Shown here piece after piece: positions 45,262 through 53,839 of a DNA stretch of 64,000 nt. This DNA is from Solimonas sp964507195 (GTDB lineage Bacteria > Pseudomonadota > Gammaproteobacteria > Nevskiales > Nevskiaceae): assembly GCA_964507195.1 (NCBI GenBank), contig CAZDPA010000002.1:6195-70194 (forward strand), in the 5' to 3' direction. The position numbers and the translations under genes were made by a program. The notes under the pieces were generated by a model. The model was not told the DNA's origin and did no database searches. It worked only from the letters and a program-made list of their open reading frames with translations. Position 1 is the first letter of the stretch. Each line of letters begins with the position of its first letter.

Positions 45262-45302
45262 CCTCACGGAAACCTCACGGTTTCCTCACGGTTTTCTCAC
45301 GG
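45262..45302. promoter_or_regulatory. Four direct repeats at 11-bp spacing upstream of the adhesin operon
   Basis: CCTCACGG occurs at 45262-45269, 45273-45280 and 45284-45291, and TCTCACGG at 45295-45302, exactly 11 bp apart each time. Direct repeats on one face of the helix with this period are the usual binding pattern of OmpR/PhoB-type winged-helix regulators. They lie about 400 bp before the adhesin start and about 100 bp before the antitoxin gene, so either could be controlled. Confidence 0.6.
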
Positions 45303-45403
45303 CGCATTCGGCCGTGACAGGGCATTCGGGTAAGTCATTGTTTTGTGCTGGATACGTCCGGACAGCGGCAGGGCACTTGCGGCAAGGCAGTGGTTTCGTG
45401 AAA

Positions 45404-45889
45404 ATGACATATATGTCATACCCGCTGACAGCCAAGCAGTCCGAGCTCCTTGCGTTCCTCGATGGAGCGGGTAGCGTCGCAGGCATCTATCACCTGTCCA
45501 AAGCCCTCACCCGCCAGTACAGGCGCGTGTTCGACGATGTGGGGAAGCTCAAGGCGGCCGGGTTGCTGACGGTGACGCCCATCGTGGAGAACGGCCGACG
45601 GGTCAACCTGATCCAGCGTGCATCTGCCCGTCCGGCTCAGCCCGAGCTGAGTTATTCACGCATCTGGAGCAGCCCGGCCAGCGGTGTCAGCGATCGCGTC
45701 CTGATTGCCAGTGTCTTGAGTGAACCCACTTTCGCGGATGTGCTGGCGTGCTGCCGGCACTATGGGGTGCAGTCGGTGAAGCGCGTCTTCTCGGCCATGC
45801 TCGGCACCGACGAGATCAACGAACTGACGCAGCTCTCGCTGATCCGGATGCTGTCCAACATCGAGATCGGCTTTGCGCGGACTCCCTGA
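45404..45889 (+). CDS. AbiEi-like antitoxin/winged-helix regulator
   Basis: A 161 aa protein from the ATG at 45404 (an ATG at 45413 and GTG at 45398 are possible). The N-terminal 60 residues form a winged helix (SVAGIYHLSKALTRQYRRVF, then LLTVTPIVENGRRVNLIQRA). The rest is helical with a cysteine pair (ADVLACCRHYGVQSVKRVFS) and resembles the partner proteins of AbiEii toxins. It overlaps the nucleotidyltransferase gene by 17 bp. In this type IV-like system the antitoxin does not bind the toxin but counteracts its effect and represses the operon; assignment rests mainly on the partner. Confidence 0.7.
   Translation: MTYMSYPLTAKQSELLAFLDGAGSVAGIYHLSKALTRQYRRVFDDVGKLKAAGLLTVTPIVENGRRVNLIQRASARPAQPELSYSRIWSSPASGVSDRVLIASVLSEPTFADVLACCRHYGVQSVKRVFSAMLGTDEINELTQLSLIRMLSNIEIGFARTP
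45405..45418. promoter_or_regulatory. Perfect 14-bp palindrome at the antitoxin start codon
   Basis: TGACATATATGTCA overlaps the first codons of the AbiEi-like gene (ATG at 45404 or 45413). A perfect palindrome at this place fits autorepression by the encoded winged-helix protein, as known for AbiE antitoxins, which bind inverted repeats near their promoter. Confidence 0.5.
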
Positions 45890-46601
45890 CGGCACCGGAC
45901 GCCTGCTCCAGCGCATCCGCAATGCGCCGGGGATCGGCTCGTTTCTGCTGGTTGGCGGCACGGCGCTGGCGCTGCGTCACGCGCACCGCCTGAGCGAAGA
46001 TCTGGATTTCATGACGACCGGGAAGTTGGACAGATCAGTGATCGTCAACATCCTGAACACGCTGCATGCTGCCGGCGCGGCGGGCTTCAGGAAGACCGAG
46101 AACATTGGCGACAAGCTCCGGTTCGAGGCTGATGGACTGGATGTCGACGAGTACTCCCAGACCTGGCGCGTCGATGGCGTGAAACTGCAGTTCTTCGTGA
46201 AGAAGCTCGGCACGCCCGAAGCGCAAGCGGCGCTCGAATCCCGCCTGGCCGATGCGCCCGTTGATGGGCATGACACCGGCGCGGTCCGGGTGGCCACCGA
46301 GGCCTGCATCTTCTCCCTGAAGTCGCAGCTGGTTCAGGAGCGCCTCACCAGCCGCGATCTTTACGACCTGCGCATCCTGCTGCAGACCGGCCGCTACAGC
46401 TTCGCTGATGTACTGGACGAGGCAGCGGCCCTGGGCGCCAACCCTGATTTCATCAAGGAGCGCATTGCTCTGGGCCCACTGCGCGCCAACGACCCGCCGG
46501 TGAATGCAATGAATGGTGCGGCCATCGACATCGGTCCGACCCGCGCGTGGCTCGTCGAGCAGATCAACGAACACGAGCGCGCTGTTGCCGCCGGCCGCTG
46601 A
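45873..46601 (+). CDS. AbiEii/AbiGii-type nucleotidyltransferase toxin
   Basis: A 242 aa protein starting at a TTG that overlaps the antitoxin gene by 17 bp; no ATG precedes the catalytic motif. The nucleotidyltransferase core is VGGTALALRHAHRLSEDLDF, with the GG(T) at 28-30 and the metal-binding Asp pair in SEDLDF (43 and 45). Further along are the KLQFFVKKLG strand and SLKSQLVQERLTSRDLYDLR, the conserved C-terminal motif of AbiEii. Toxins of this family transfer nucleotides to tRNA or related targets and stop growth, often protecting against phage. Position between the surface operon and DUF1329 suggests a mobile insertion. Confidence 0.85.
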   Translation: MRGLPDGTGRLLQRIRNAPGIGSFLLVGGTALALRHAHRLSEDLDFMTTGKLDRSVIVNILNTLHAAGAAGFRKTENIGDKLRFEADGLDVDEYSQTWRVDGVKLQFFVKKLGTPEAQAALESRLADAPVDGHDTGAVRVATEACIFSLKSQLVQERLTSRDLYDLRILLQTGRYSFADVLDEAAALGANPDFIKERIALGPLRANDPPVNAMNGAAIDIGPTRAWLVEQINEHERAVAAGR

Positions 46602-46654
46602 GATGCGCGGATGCCTGGGTACCAGAAAATAGCACCACCGCCGCCTTCGCGGCT

Positions 46655-48037
46655 TCAGCGCTTGCCGCGCTCGCGCAGGGCCTGGGGCGTGAAGTCTGCG
46701 GCGGTACGCTGGATGGGGATATAGACCGAGTCCGCATCGTTGCGCAGGCCGAGCGCCAGGTAGCGGCCGGACTGGAGGTCGTGGTGGACCTGCAGTCCGG
46801 TGGCGAGGAAGGGTACGTCGTAAACGCCGAAGGAATGCAGTTCGGCCACGCGCCAGAGCTGGTCGCGGTTGTCGTACTTGTCGACGACGTGGATCACCCA
46901 GCTGTCTTCGTCGATGTAGAACACGCGCTTCTTGTAGAGGTGCGTCGCGCCTGTGCGCAGCGTGGCCTCGACCACCCAGACCCGGTGCAGTTCGTAGCGC
47001 GCGTGCCGGGCATTGATGTGGCCGGGGCGCAGCACGTCGGCAATGCTCAGGTCGGGCGCGTTGAGGCGGTAGGCGTTGTACGGGATGTACAACTCCTGCT
47101 TGCCGAGCAGCTTCCAGTCGTAGCGATCGGTGGCGCCGTTGAACAGCGAGAAGTCGTCGCTGGTGCGCAGGCCGTCGGCTCCGGCCGCCGGGTTGTCGTG
47201 GGCGACGTTGGGCGAGAGCCGCACGCGGCGCTGGCCGGGGTTGTAGGTCCAGGCCTTGCGCGGCGCGCTGACCTGGTCGACGTAGTCGTGCACCAGCAGC
47301 GAAGTACCGGACAGGCGCGGCGGATCGGTGATGTCCTGCAGGAAGTGGAACAGCAGGTTGGCCGGGCGCGCGTCCGCTGCGAGGCGCTGGTTGTTGTAGC
47401 CGGCATCGAACTCGATGTTGAGGCGGACGAGGTTGTAGTCACCGTTGGCGGTGACCGCGGCCTGCGCGAACGCGGTGCGGAAGGTGTCGCCACGGTAGGC
47501 GGTTAGGTGATTCCAGATGACTTCAAGCCCGGACTGTGGGATCGGGAACGGCACGCCGCCGGTGGTGCCGGTGAAGCCGTTGCCGCCGTCGACAAGTCGA
47601 ACCGTCGTCGCATTGGCGCGCGTCTGGTCGTATATCGCCGCAGGAAACGCGGCGCTGCGTCGCGTCGGGTACACCGGCATCTTCCAGCCCGGGTAGCGAT
47701 TCAGCAGGGCCTGCTGGCCGGGTGAAAGCTGTGCTGCGTATTTCGCGGCGTTGCTGCTGTCAATGACGAACAGCGGTGCGTCGTTGGCGTAGGGGTCCGG
47801 ATAGCGTTTGCCGGCGACGAATCCTGCAGGGCGTCCCTGGTAGCCGCCGTCCCAGGCCGGAATCGTACCGGCGGCATTGCGGCTACGCTCGGCACCGACC
47901 GGGGTCAGCCGATCTTCGAGGGCGTGTGCGTCCGATGCAGGAACCGCCGGATGGCCGGGCGCGGGCAGCAATAGCAAGCACAGCGAGAGCCAGAACGTCG
48001 GGGCGCGCGGTGTTCCGGATCTTTGAACATCATCCAT
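46655..48037 (-). CDS. DUF1329 periplasmic/outer-membrane lipid-binding-like protein
   Basis: A 460 aa protein from the ATG at 48037, which opens a signal peptide (FWLSLCLLLLPAPGHPAVPA). DUF1329 features are visible: RLTPVGAERSRNAAGTIPAW at the start of the mature protein, KYAAQLSPGQQALL, then RRVRLSPNVAHDNP, YRLNAPDLSIADVL, a VVEATLR...YKKRVFYIDED block and RDQLWRVAE. The family has a LolA/LolB-like fold and often occurs with RND-type or hopanoid/lipid export genes in proteobacteria. No such partner is seen here. It is divergent from the kinase regulator gene, with a 224-bp shared promoter region. Confidence 0.88.
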   Translation of the reverse strand: MDDVQRSGTPRAPTFWLSLCLLLLPAPGHPAVPASDAHALEDRLTPVGAERSRNAAGTIPAWDGGYQGRPAGFVAGKRYPDPYANDAPLFVIDSSNAAKYAAQLSPGQQALLNRYPGWKMPVYPTRRSAAFPAAIYDQTRANATTVRLVDGGNGFTGTTGGVPFPIPQSGLEVIWNHLTAYRGDTFRTAFAQAAVTANGDYNLVRLNIEFDAGYNNQRLAADARPANLLFHFLQDITDPPRLSGTSLLVHDYVDQVSAPRKAWTYNPGQRRVRLSPNVAHDNPAAGADGLRTSDDFSLFNGATDRYDWKLLGKQELYIPYNAYRLNAPDLSIADVLRPGHINARHARYELHRVWVVEATLRTGATHLYKKRVFYIDEDSWVIHVVDKYDNRDQLWRVAELHSFGVYDVPFLATGLQVHHDLQSGRYLALGLRNDADSVYIPIQRTAADFTPQALRERGKR

Positions 48038-48261
48038 ACTGTCTGAAAGTAAGTCAGTGACGATGTCGCAAGCAGGACGGAAGACGATACTGCACGCCGG
48101 CATGGCGGCTGGCATCCCCCTATATGGAGGGAGTGGCAGGCTTGGCGAGCTCGGTAATCTCTTCATTCTGCTGGCGATGCTGCCAGCAATGCGTTCCGGG
48201 GTGGTGGGTGGGGCATTCAGACGGGGAAGCGCGTTCCAGAGCCGAGGCCGATGGCGCCGCG

Positions 48262-51054
48262 GTGGTGCGCTATCTGTGGCATTTCGGCACTGCCACGTTC
48301 GATGAGAGCACGCTGCAGCTGACCATCGGCAATCAACCGGTGGCCATCGAGCCCAAGCCGCAGCAGCTCCTGCTGCTGATGCTGCACCGTGCCGGCGAGG
48401 TCATCACGCGAGAGGAGATCCTCGAATCCATCTGGCCGGGGCGTATCGTCACGGACGGGGTGATCTCGAACTGCATCGCCAAGCTGCGCACCGCGCTCGA
48501 TGACCGCGAGCAGGATCTGATCCGCACGGTCTCTCGGTTCGGCTATCGGCTTGCAGCCAGGGTCAGCCGTCAGGCCATTGCGGAGCCCGACAGCCTGACG
48601 CGGCAGACGCTGATCCTGGCGATGGGCGCCGCACTGCCCGGCCGGCCGGAGTGGATCGCCGGCGATGTGCTGTCCACGCAGGGCCAGGCCGAGGTGCGTC
48701 TGGTCACGCATGCCGGGGGCGAGGCGCCAAGGGTCGCGAAGTTCGCGCGCAATGCCGGCGAGCTGACCGCACTGAAGCGTGAAGTCACGCTCAATCGGGT
48801 GCTGCAGGAATCCCATTTGCCGAGCAATGCCTACGTGCGGGTGCTCGATTGGAATTTTGACGAGGCGCCGTTCTTCATCCAGCTGGAATACTCTGCGCAC
48901 GGCAGCCTGGTGCAGTGGTGCGAAGCGCAGGGCGGGCTCGCCGCACTGCCACTGGCAACCCGCATCGACCTGGCAGCGCAGTGCGCGACGGCAACGGCCG
49001 AGGCGCATACCGCCGGCGTGCTGCACAAGGACATCAAGCCATCCAACGTCATCGTGACGCTGGACGCGCAGGGCCAGCCGCGCATCCGCCTGAGCGACTT
49101 TGCGGCCGGCTGGGTGCTGGACCCGGAGTTGCTGTCGCAGATGTCGGCCACGCGCCTGGGGTTCACGCGCATTGATGATGCCGATACCTCCGACGCGGGC
49201 ACGCCGATGTATGTCGCGCCGGAAGTGATCCGCGGCCAGATGTCGACGGCGCAGGCCGACATCTATGCGCTCGGCGTGATGCTGTTCCAGCTGGTGGTCG
49301 GCGATTTCCGCGCCGTGCTGGCGCCGGGCTGGGAAAGTCAGATCGACGATCCGCTGTTGCGCGACGACATCGCGACCGCAGCGAACGGCGATCCGGCCGC
49401 GCGCTTTGCGAACGCCGATCTGCTAGCGCGTCGGCTCACGACGCTCGCCCAGCGGCGCGAGGCGCTGATCCACGAGCAGCGCGTCGAGGCCGAACTCGAA
49501 GAGACGCGGATGGCGTTGATCCGGGCGAAGGCGCGTCGCAGCGTGCTGAATGCCCTGGCCGCGACGCTGGCCATTTCCAGTGCAGCGATCGGCTACCTGT
49601 ACTGGGACGCACGCACGGCGCGCGACGAAGCGCTGGAGCAGAGTGCGACCGCGCAGGCGATCAGCGGCTTCCTGACAGACGACCTGCTGTCCGCCGCGGA
49701 CCCGCGCGTCTCCGGCAACGGCGATCTCCGCGTTCGCGACCTGCTGGATGTGGGCAGCGAGACGCTCGACGGCCGGTTCTCGAACCTGCCCGTCGTCAAG
49801 GCACAGCTGCAGCGCGTCATCGGCGGCGCCTACGGCTCGCTCGGCGTCATCAGGAAGGCCGAGCCGATGTTGCTGGCGGCGGAGGCCACGCTGGCCAGCC
49901 ATCTCGGCGATACGGCGCCCGATACGCAGGCCACGCGATTCGCGCTGCGCGACGCTTACCGGATTGCCGTCCAACTGAAGAAGATGGGTGATGTCGGCAA
50001 GCGGATCGTTGCCGCGGAAGAGCGCGCAGGCATGCCCGATCCGGCGACTTGGTTCGAAGGCCGCTGGGTGGTGCAGTTCGCCGAGTGTCTGGTCCGCGAT
50101 GGATCGTTCTGGCTCTCCGATTGCGGCAGCGCGCTGAATGCTATCGGGGTCGAAGCAACTGAAAAACTGGGCGCGGACCATCCGCTGATTCCGCGGATTC
50201 ACTGGATCACCGGCGTGTCTCTGGTCTTCAACGGCCAAGCCAAGGAAGCCGAGCCCGCGCTGCGCCAGGCCGCCGCCGGCTTGAAGCAATCGCTCGGCGA
50301 GAAGGACGTGCGCTATCTGGACGCCCGGCTGTACTGGGGTGTGTCGCTCTGCGCCGCGGGCCGGCAGCAGGAGGCCATCCGCGAGATCGAGAGCGTGGTC
50401 AGCAGCTTCAGCCAGACGTTTGGCCGCAACCAGAGCCTGTACCGGGTGGCGCAGGTCTACTACGCGCGCTGCCTGGTCGCTGAGGCGCAGTACGAAAAGG
50501 CGGAAGGTCTGTTGCGCGATGCGCTGGAGTGGCGCATGAAGACGGAGGGGCCAGGCGCGGTGTCCACGCTCAATGGTCTTGAATCGCTGGCGGCATTGCT
50601 GCTGATCCAGGACCGGCCGACTGAAGCGATTGATCTGATCATCCAGGTCTTCAGCGCAGCCGATACAAGCGGCAAGCTCAACCCTTACGAACGCATGCGC
50701 CTAAACGCGATGCTCGCGCACGCCCGGCTCAAGGCGGGACAGGACGCAGCCGCCGGCACACTGCTGCTGGCTAACCTCACCGAAGCGCGGGCACTGCTCA
50801 AGAACGGCCAGTGGTACCTCGGGCTGGTCGTCGGGCAATGGGGCAACTGGCTGGTAGCGCACGACCGTCAGGACGAGGGCATTCCGCTGCTGCAGGAAGC
50901 GGCGCAACTGCTGCGCGCAAAGCTCACCACCGATCATCCACATGTCATCAATGCCGACAACGCTTTGGTGCTGGCACGCGCAGGACGGACCGATTTACCA
51001 ACCTATGCGCCCACGGCACTGCCAGTGATGGACGGCAAGACTGTCGCGCGCTGA
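48262..51054 (+). CDS. Winged-helix DNA-binding / Ser-Thr protein kinase / TPR membrane regulator
   Basis: About 930 aa from the GTG at 48262; the frame is open from an ATG at 48124, but those 46 codons are Trp/Cys-rich and unlike the family. Residues 1-105 are an OmpR/ToxR-type winged helix (FGTATFDESTLQL, AGEVITREEILESIWPGRIV, TVSRFGYRL). A protein-kinase domain follows (about 130-395) with Lys at 160 (RVAKFAR), HKDIKPSN with the catalytic Asp 257, a DFA in place of DFG at 279-281, and GTPMYVAPEVIRG. A membrane helix lies at about 427-447 (LNALAATLAISSAAIGYLYW), then TPR-like repeats to the end. It can link an extracytoplasmic signal to phosphorylation and transcription. The target may be the adhesin operon with its 11-bp boxes; this is inference. 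Confidence 0.85.
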   Translation: MVRYLWHFGTATFDESTLQLTIGNQPVAIEPKPQQLLLLMLHRAGEVITREEILESIWPGRIVTDGVISNCIAKLRTALDDREQDLIRTVSRFGYRLAARVSRQAIAEPDSLTRQTLILAMGAALPGRPEWIAGDVLSTQGQAEVRLVTHAGGEAPRVAKFARNAGELTALKREVTLNRVLQESHLPSNAYVRVLDWNFDEAPFFIQLEYSAHGSLVQWCEAQGGLAALPLATRIDLAAQCATATAEAHTAGVLHKDIKPSNVIVTLDAQGQPRIRLSDFAAGWVLDPELLSQMSATRLGFTRIDDADTSDAGTPMYVAPEVIRGQMSTAQADIYALGVMLFQLVVGDFRAVLAPGWESQIDDPLLRDDIATAANGDPAARFANADLLARRLTTLAQRREALIHEQRVEAELEETRMALIRAKARRSVLNALAATLAISSAAIGYLYWDARTARDEALEQSATAQAISGFLTDDLLSAADPRVSGNGDLRVRDLLDVGSETLDGRFSNLPVVKAQLQRVIGGAYGSLGVIRKAEPMLLAAEATLASHLGDTAPDTQATRFALRDAYRIAVQLKKMGDVGKRIVAAEERAGMPDPATWFEGRWVVQFAECLVRDGSFWLSDCGSALNAIGVEATEKLGADHPLIPRIHWITGVSLVFNGQAKEAEPALRQAAAGLKQSLGEKDVRYLDARLYWGVSLCAAGRQQEAIREIESVVSSFSQTFGRNQSLYRVAQVYYARCLVAEAQYEKAEGLLRDALEWRMKTEGPGAVSTLNGLESLAALLLIQDRPTEAIDLIIQVFSAADTSGKLNPYERMRLNAMLAHARLKAGQDAAAGTLLLANLTEARALLKNGQWYLGLVVGQWGNWLVAHDRQDEGIPLLQEAAQLLRAKLTTDHPHVINADNALVLARAGRTDLPTYAPTALPVMDGKTVAR

Positions 51055-51175
51055 ACAATCCGCAGACTCGCCGACCGCTTTGCGTTAGCGCCGACGTTAC
51101 CCCGCGTTGAGTAGCGGGCAGCTTTGGAATCCGGGATAGGCTTGACCCCATCCCCGTAGCTAGCAGACGACGAAT

Positions 51176-52756
51176 TCAGTTAGGCGAAAGCACGCAGGCA
51201 CCACCTTCCGCTGAAACACTATTGAATACTTCAGAGACAAAGAACCGCTCCTCCTCTGTCGGTGGCCTTTCTTTCAAGTAGCCCCGAAGACGGTCCATAT
51301 CAGCGCCGCCGATAACTCTGCATACCCCAGATCCGATCTGCCCAGCGTCTCTGTGGACCGCAGCCTTACGAATCAGATTCAGCAGCACTGGAAAATCTGT
51401 GCGCTCGACAAGTACAACTCCAGTATCGACACTCACCGAATTCCACCAAGCATGATTTATAAACCAGTCTCTGCTTGAGATGGACAGTTCCTTCTCTATG
51501 TTGTGAGCGTCCATCACGCTCGCAGGCATATCCGAAATACGAGAGTAATCGAGCGTGGCTCCAGATAGATTTGCCCCACCGATCCAGTTCTCGAAACGTA
51601 CATCCACAGAGCTCTGTCCATGCAGCTGCCACGTCAGAACGTCCTTCATCTGAGATTGCAGCGGCAAGAAAGAGCCGGCCATATCCGTCTTAGATAAGTT
51701 GAGACCCGATACCCGGGTCTCTCGAAAGTTAACGTAACGCAGAACCGTTTCGCCCAAATCGAGAAAGTGCACTGGCTGTACCACGGTTGCCGTGCCGACG
51801 CTCATCCCGCGCAGATCCGCGTAAGAGAAATCCAAGGGGGTCTGCAAGCTTGAGAAAGGAAACTCAAGGCCGATAAGAATCGATAATAGCTGCCCTCGTT
51901 CGGGGCTGAACCGAAGTTGATCGTGGTCAATTTGTAGGGGGCTCGGAACAGCTTCAATCCCAGGATGGTCGTGCACCGCCTTCACCATGGCACTTGCCTG
52001 TTTATCGATTGCATACGGCTGCGTCGCGTAGATTAGCGCCTGGATGCGCGACTGTAGCCCTCGGTCAACCGTCCAACTGACGTTCCGATCAAAAGCCTGC
52101 TTACGACTTTCACTGATCTCGTCAAGCAGACTTGCCAGTTGAGCTGAGAAGACCTGCGATATTCTGGTCGCAGTAGCTTCGAAAATCTGTTGTTCGATAA
52201 GTGCGTTCTGATCTCGCATCCGCTCCACTTGCCGGTTTGCGGCAATCACTGCGGCCATAGAGACCACGCCGCCAACCAGCGTTACCGCAAGGCCAATTGC
52301 AGCCGTCGCGGCAATATAAGATGTAATGAATCCTGTGGCTTGGCTTGCAATCTCACCCAATGATTTAGAGAACGACGCCATCGCCGCCTTCTTGCTTTCA
52401 TCTAAGGGTTGCTCAGAGCCAAATAGTGCTCTTGTGGAAGCCAGTACTCCATGAATTGTCGCGGACACTACGTCGGTGCCTGAGAATCCGCGTGCCGCCA
52501 AACGAGCCAGGACGACTCTAAGAAGAAAGAAGAAAATAAACGCCGCAACACCGGTCACCACCCCCACAATCGATAGGCGTTCAAAAGCTTCGCCAGAGGC
52601 GCTAACCCACATTAGGGTCATCCCCATCCCGATGGTGACCCCAACGATAATTGCCGCTATCGTTCTCAACACCGATCCAGCATGCATCAGCCCAGATGCA
52701 GACGGCCTCTTGACGTCGGGAGTTTCGTGTGTTGCAGGGGTCATAGACTGGTGCAT
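51176..52756 (-). CDS. Membrane protein with pentapeptide-like repeats, last gene of the protease operon
   Basis: A 526 aa protein. Membrane helices are visible at about 30-52, 62-85 and 145-172 (SYIAATAAIGLAVTLVGGVV). An amphipathic coiled region follows (VERMRDQNALIEQQIFEATA), and from about residue 300 a stretch of degenerate pentapeptide-type repeats (LDFSYADLRGMSV, NFRETRVSGLNLSKTDMAGS, ANLSGATLDYSRIS). The C-terminal 100 residues are soluble. Pentapeptide proteins of this type often act as membrane effectors or adaptors in bacterial conflict systems. It follows the trypsin gene by 132 bp on the same strand. No enzymatic motif is seen; pore formation or signalling is speculation. Confidence 0.75.
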   Translation of the reverse strand: MHQSMTPATHETPDVKRPSASGLMHAGSVLRTIAAIIVGVTIGMGMTLMWVSASGEAFERLSIVGVVTGVAAFIFFFLLRVVLARLAARGFSGTDVVSATIHGVLASTRALFGSEQPLDESKKAAMASFSKSLGEIASQATGFITSYIAATAAIGLAVTLVGGVVSMAAVIAANRQVERMRDQNALIEQQIFEATATRISQVFSAQLASLLDEISESRKQAFDRNVSWTVDRGLQSRIQALIYATQPYAIDKQASAMVKAVHDHPGIEAVPSPLQIDHDQLRFSPERGQLLSILIGLEFPFSSLQTPLDFSYADLRGMSVGTATVVQPVHFLDLGETVLRYVNFRETRVSGLNLSKTDMAGSFLPLQSQMKDVLTWQLHGQSSVDVRFENWIGGANLSGATLDYSRISDMPASVMDAHNIEKELSISSRDWFINHAWWNSVSVDTGVVLVERTDFPVLLNLIRKAAVHRDAGQIGSGVCRVIGGADMDRLRGYLKERPPTEEERFFVSEVFNSVSAEGGACVLSPN

Positions 52757-52888
52757 CCCATCTTCATAAACGCTGAACTACCGCTCTGAGATTTCTTCCT
52801 GGCCGCTTGTGAGCAGAGAGCACTCTTGTCCCCGCCGGTCGTCGCTTCAATGGACGGATTCGCGACCCCGCTCAACGGGCCTTAGTTG

Positions 52889-53839
52889 CTAACGGTCCGC
52901 TGCCAACTGGATCTGAAGGAACTGCTCTGCTCGAGCAACTGACATGGCAGTGGTTAGGCGGCTACCCTTCCCGGGAGGCATTAGCTCGCCCCGCGCGTGC
53001 ATCGCAGCGGCCTTGCCGGCGGGAGTGATCCACAGCATCCCACTGTCTCCGCGAAAGGTGCCCGGAGACTGAACCTCTAGTACGACATCGCATCTCTCAT
53101 GGAACGCTTCAAACTCGATTCCGATTACCTGTGCATGCCGAACCTGATCGTAGCCTGGCGAGTGCAATGAGCTCGTTGCGGATAAAGGCTGGCCTATCAG
53201 ATCACGCAGATCACGCACAGACTCAAGAGGCGACGCTCGTCTCGCACGCTCAATCATGGAGTCCTCAGTTAGGCTGAAGAGACCACAGTCGATGTAACCA
53301 AAGTCTCCTGCGTTTCCAGGCCCAGCCGAATAGACGGAAAAAAGACTTTGACCTACATCCAGATACTTGCCCTGATCCAACGAGTACATTGAAATTGCGG
53401 TCGGAGATGCCGGGTTTCTGTCCTGCCCCGCAAGACAATGTGCACAGGACAGTCCATATGTTCTTTCCCCTCGTCTGCCGAAACCAGTGAGCGTTCCCTG
53501 CTGATAGCCGTCGTACAGAATCGACGCCCTATCCAATGCCTGCTCTCCCATGGAACGCCACGTAACCACATCGGTGTAAATTCGATTGCCGGCTACCTGA
53601 ATAGTCTTGGGAATGCGAGCGCGGGCATCAAGATCATTCTTCGGAATCTTCTCGCTAACGAAAACAGTCAGCCCTAGTCGATTGGTTCGAACACCGCCTC
53701 GGTACTTGACCCCAATCATTGACCCGATCACGTTTGGGCGATCGCAAATCCGTTTGAATATCTCCGATCTAGAGCTGCGAAGTCGACCAATCAATCGCCT
53801 GCGCATCACTTTTCTCGATTCATTGATCGGTCGATTCAT
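52889..53839 (-). CDS. Trypsin-like serine protease of the NAL1-like type
   Basis: A 316 aa protein; the ATG at 53839 overlaps the lipoprotein stop (TGATG), with a GTG one codon earlier as alternative. No signal peptide is seen and the N-terminus is Arg-rich. The segment IGSMIGVKYRGGVRTNRLGL followed by TVFVSEKIPKNDL and IPKTIQVAGNRIYTDVV is the conserved pre-domain of NAL1-like trypsins. The triad is readable: SCAHCLAG (His about 134), DFGYIDCGL (Asp about 187) and FRGDSGML (Ser about 266). The protease is probably cytoplasmic or membrane-associated, cleaving specific partners; in its operon the lipoprotein, subtilase or membrane protein are candidates. Confidence 0.85.
   Translation of the reverse strand: MNRPINESRKVMRRRLIGRLRSSRSEIFKRICDRPNVIGSMIGVKYRGGVRTNRLGLTVFVSEKIPKNDLDARARIPKTIQVAGNRIYTDVVTWRSMGEQALDRASILYDGYQQGTLTGFGRRGERTYGLSCAHCLAGQDRNPASPTAISMYSLDQGKYLDVGQSLFSVYSAGPGNAGDFGYIDCGLFSLTEDSMIERARRASPLESVRDLRDLIGQPLSATSSLHSPGYDQVRHAQVIGIEFEAFHERCDVVLEVQSPGTFRGDSGMLWITPAGKAAAMHARGELMPPGKGSRLTTAMSVARAEQFLQIQLAADR

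Noticed and set aside
51101..51118. CCCGC/GCGGG hairpin between the convergent kinase and pentapeptide genes
   Set aside because: Only five base pairs with no T tract; too weak to call a terminator.
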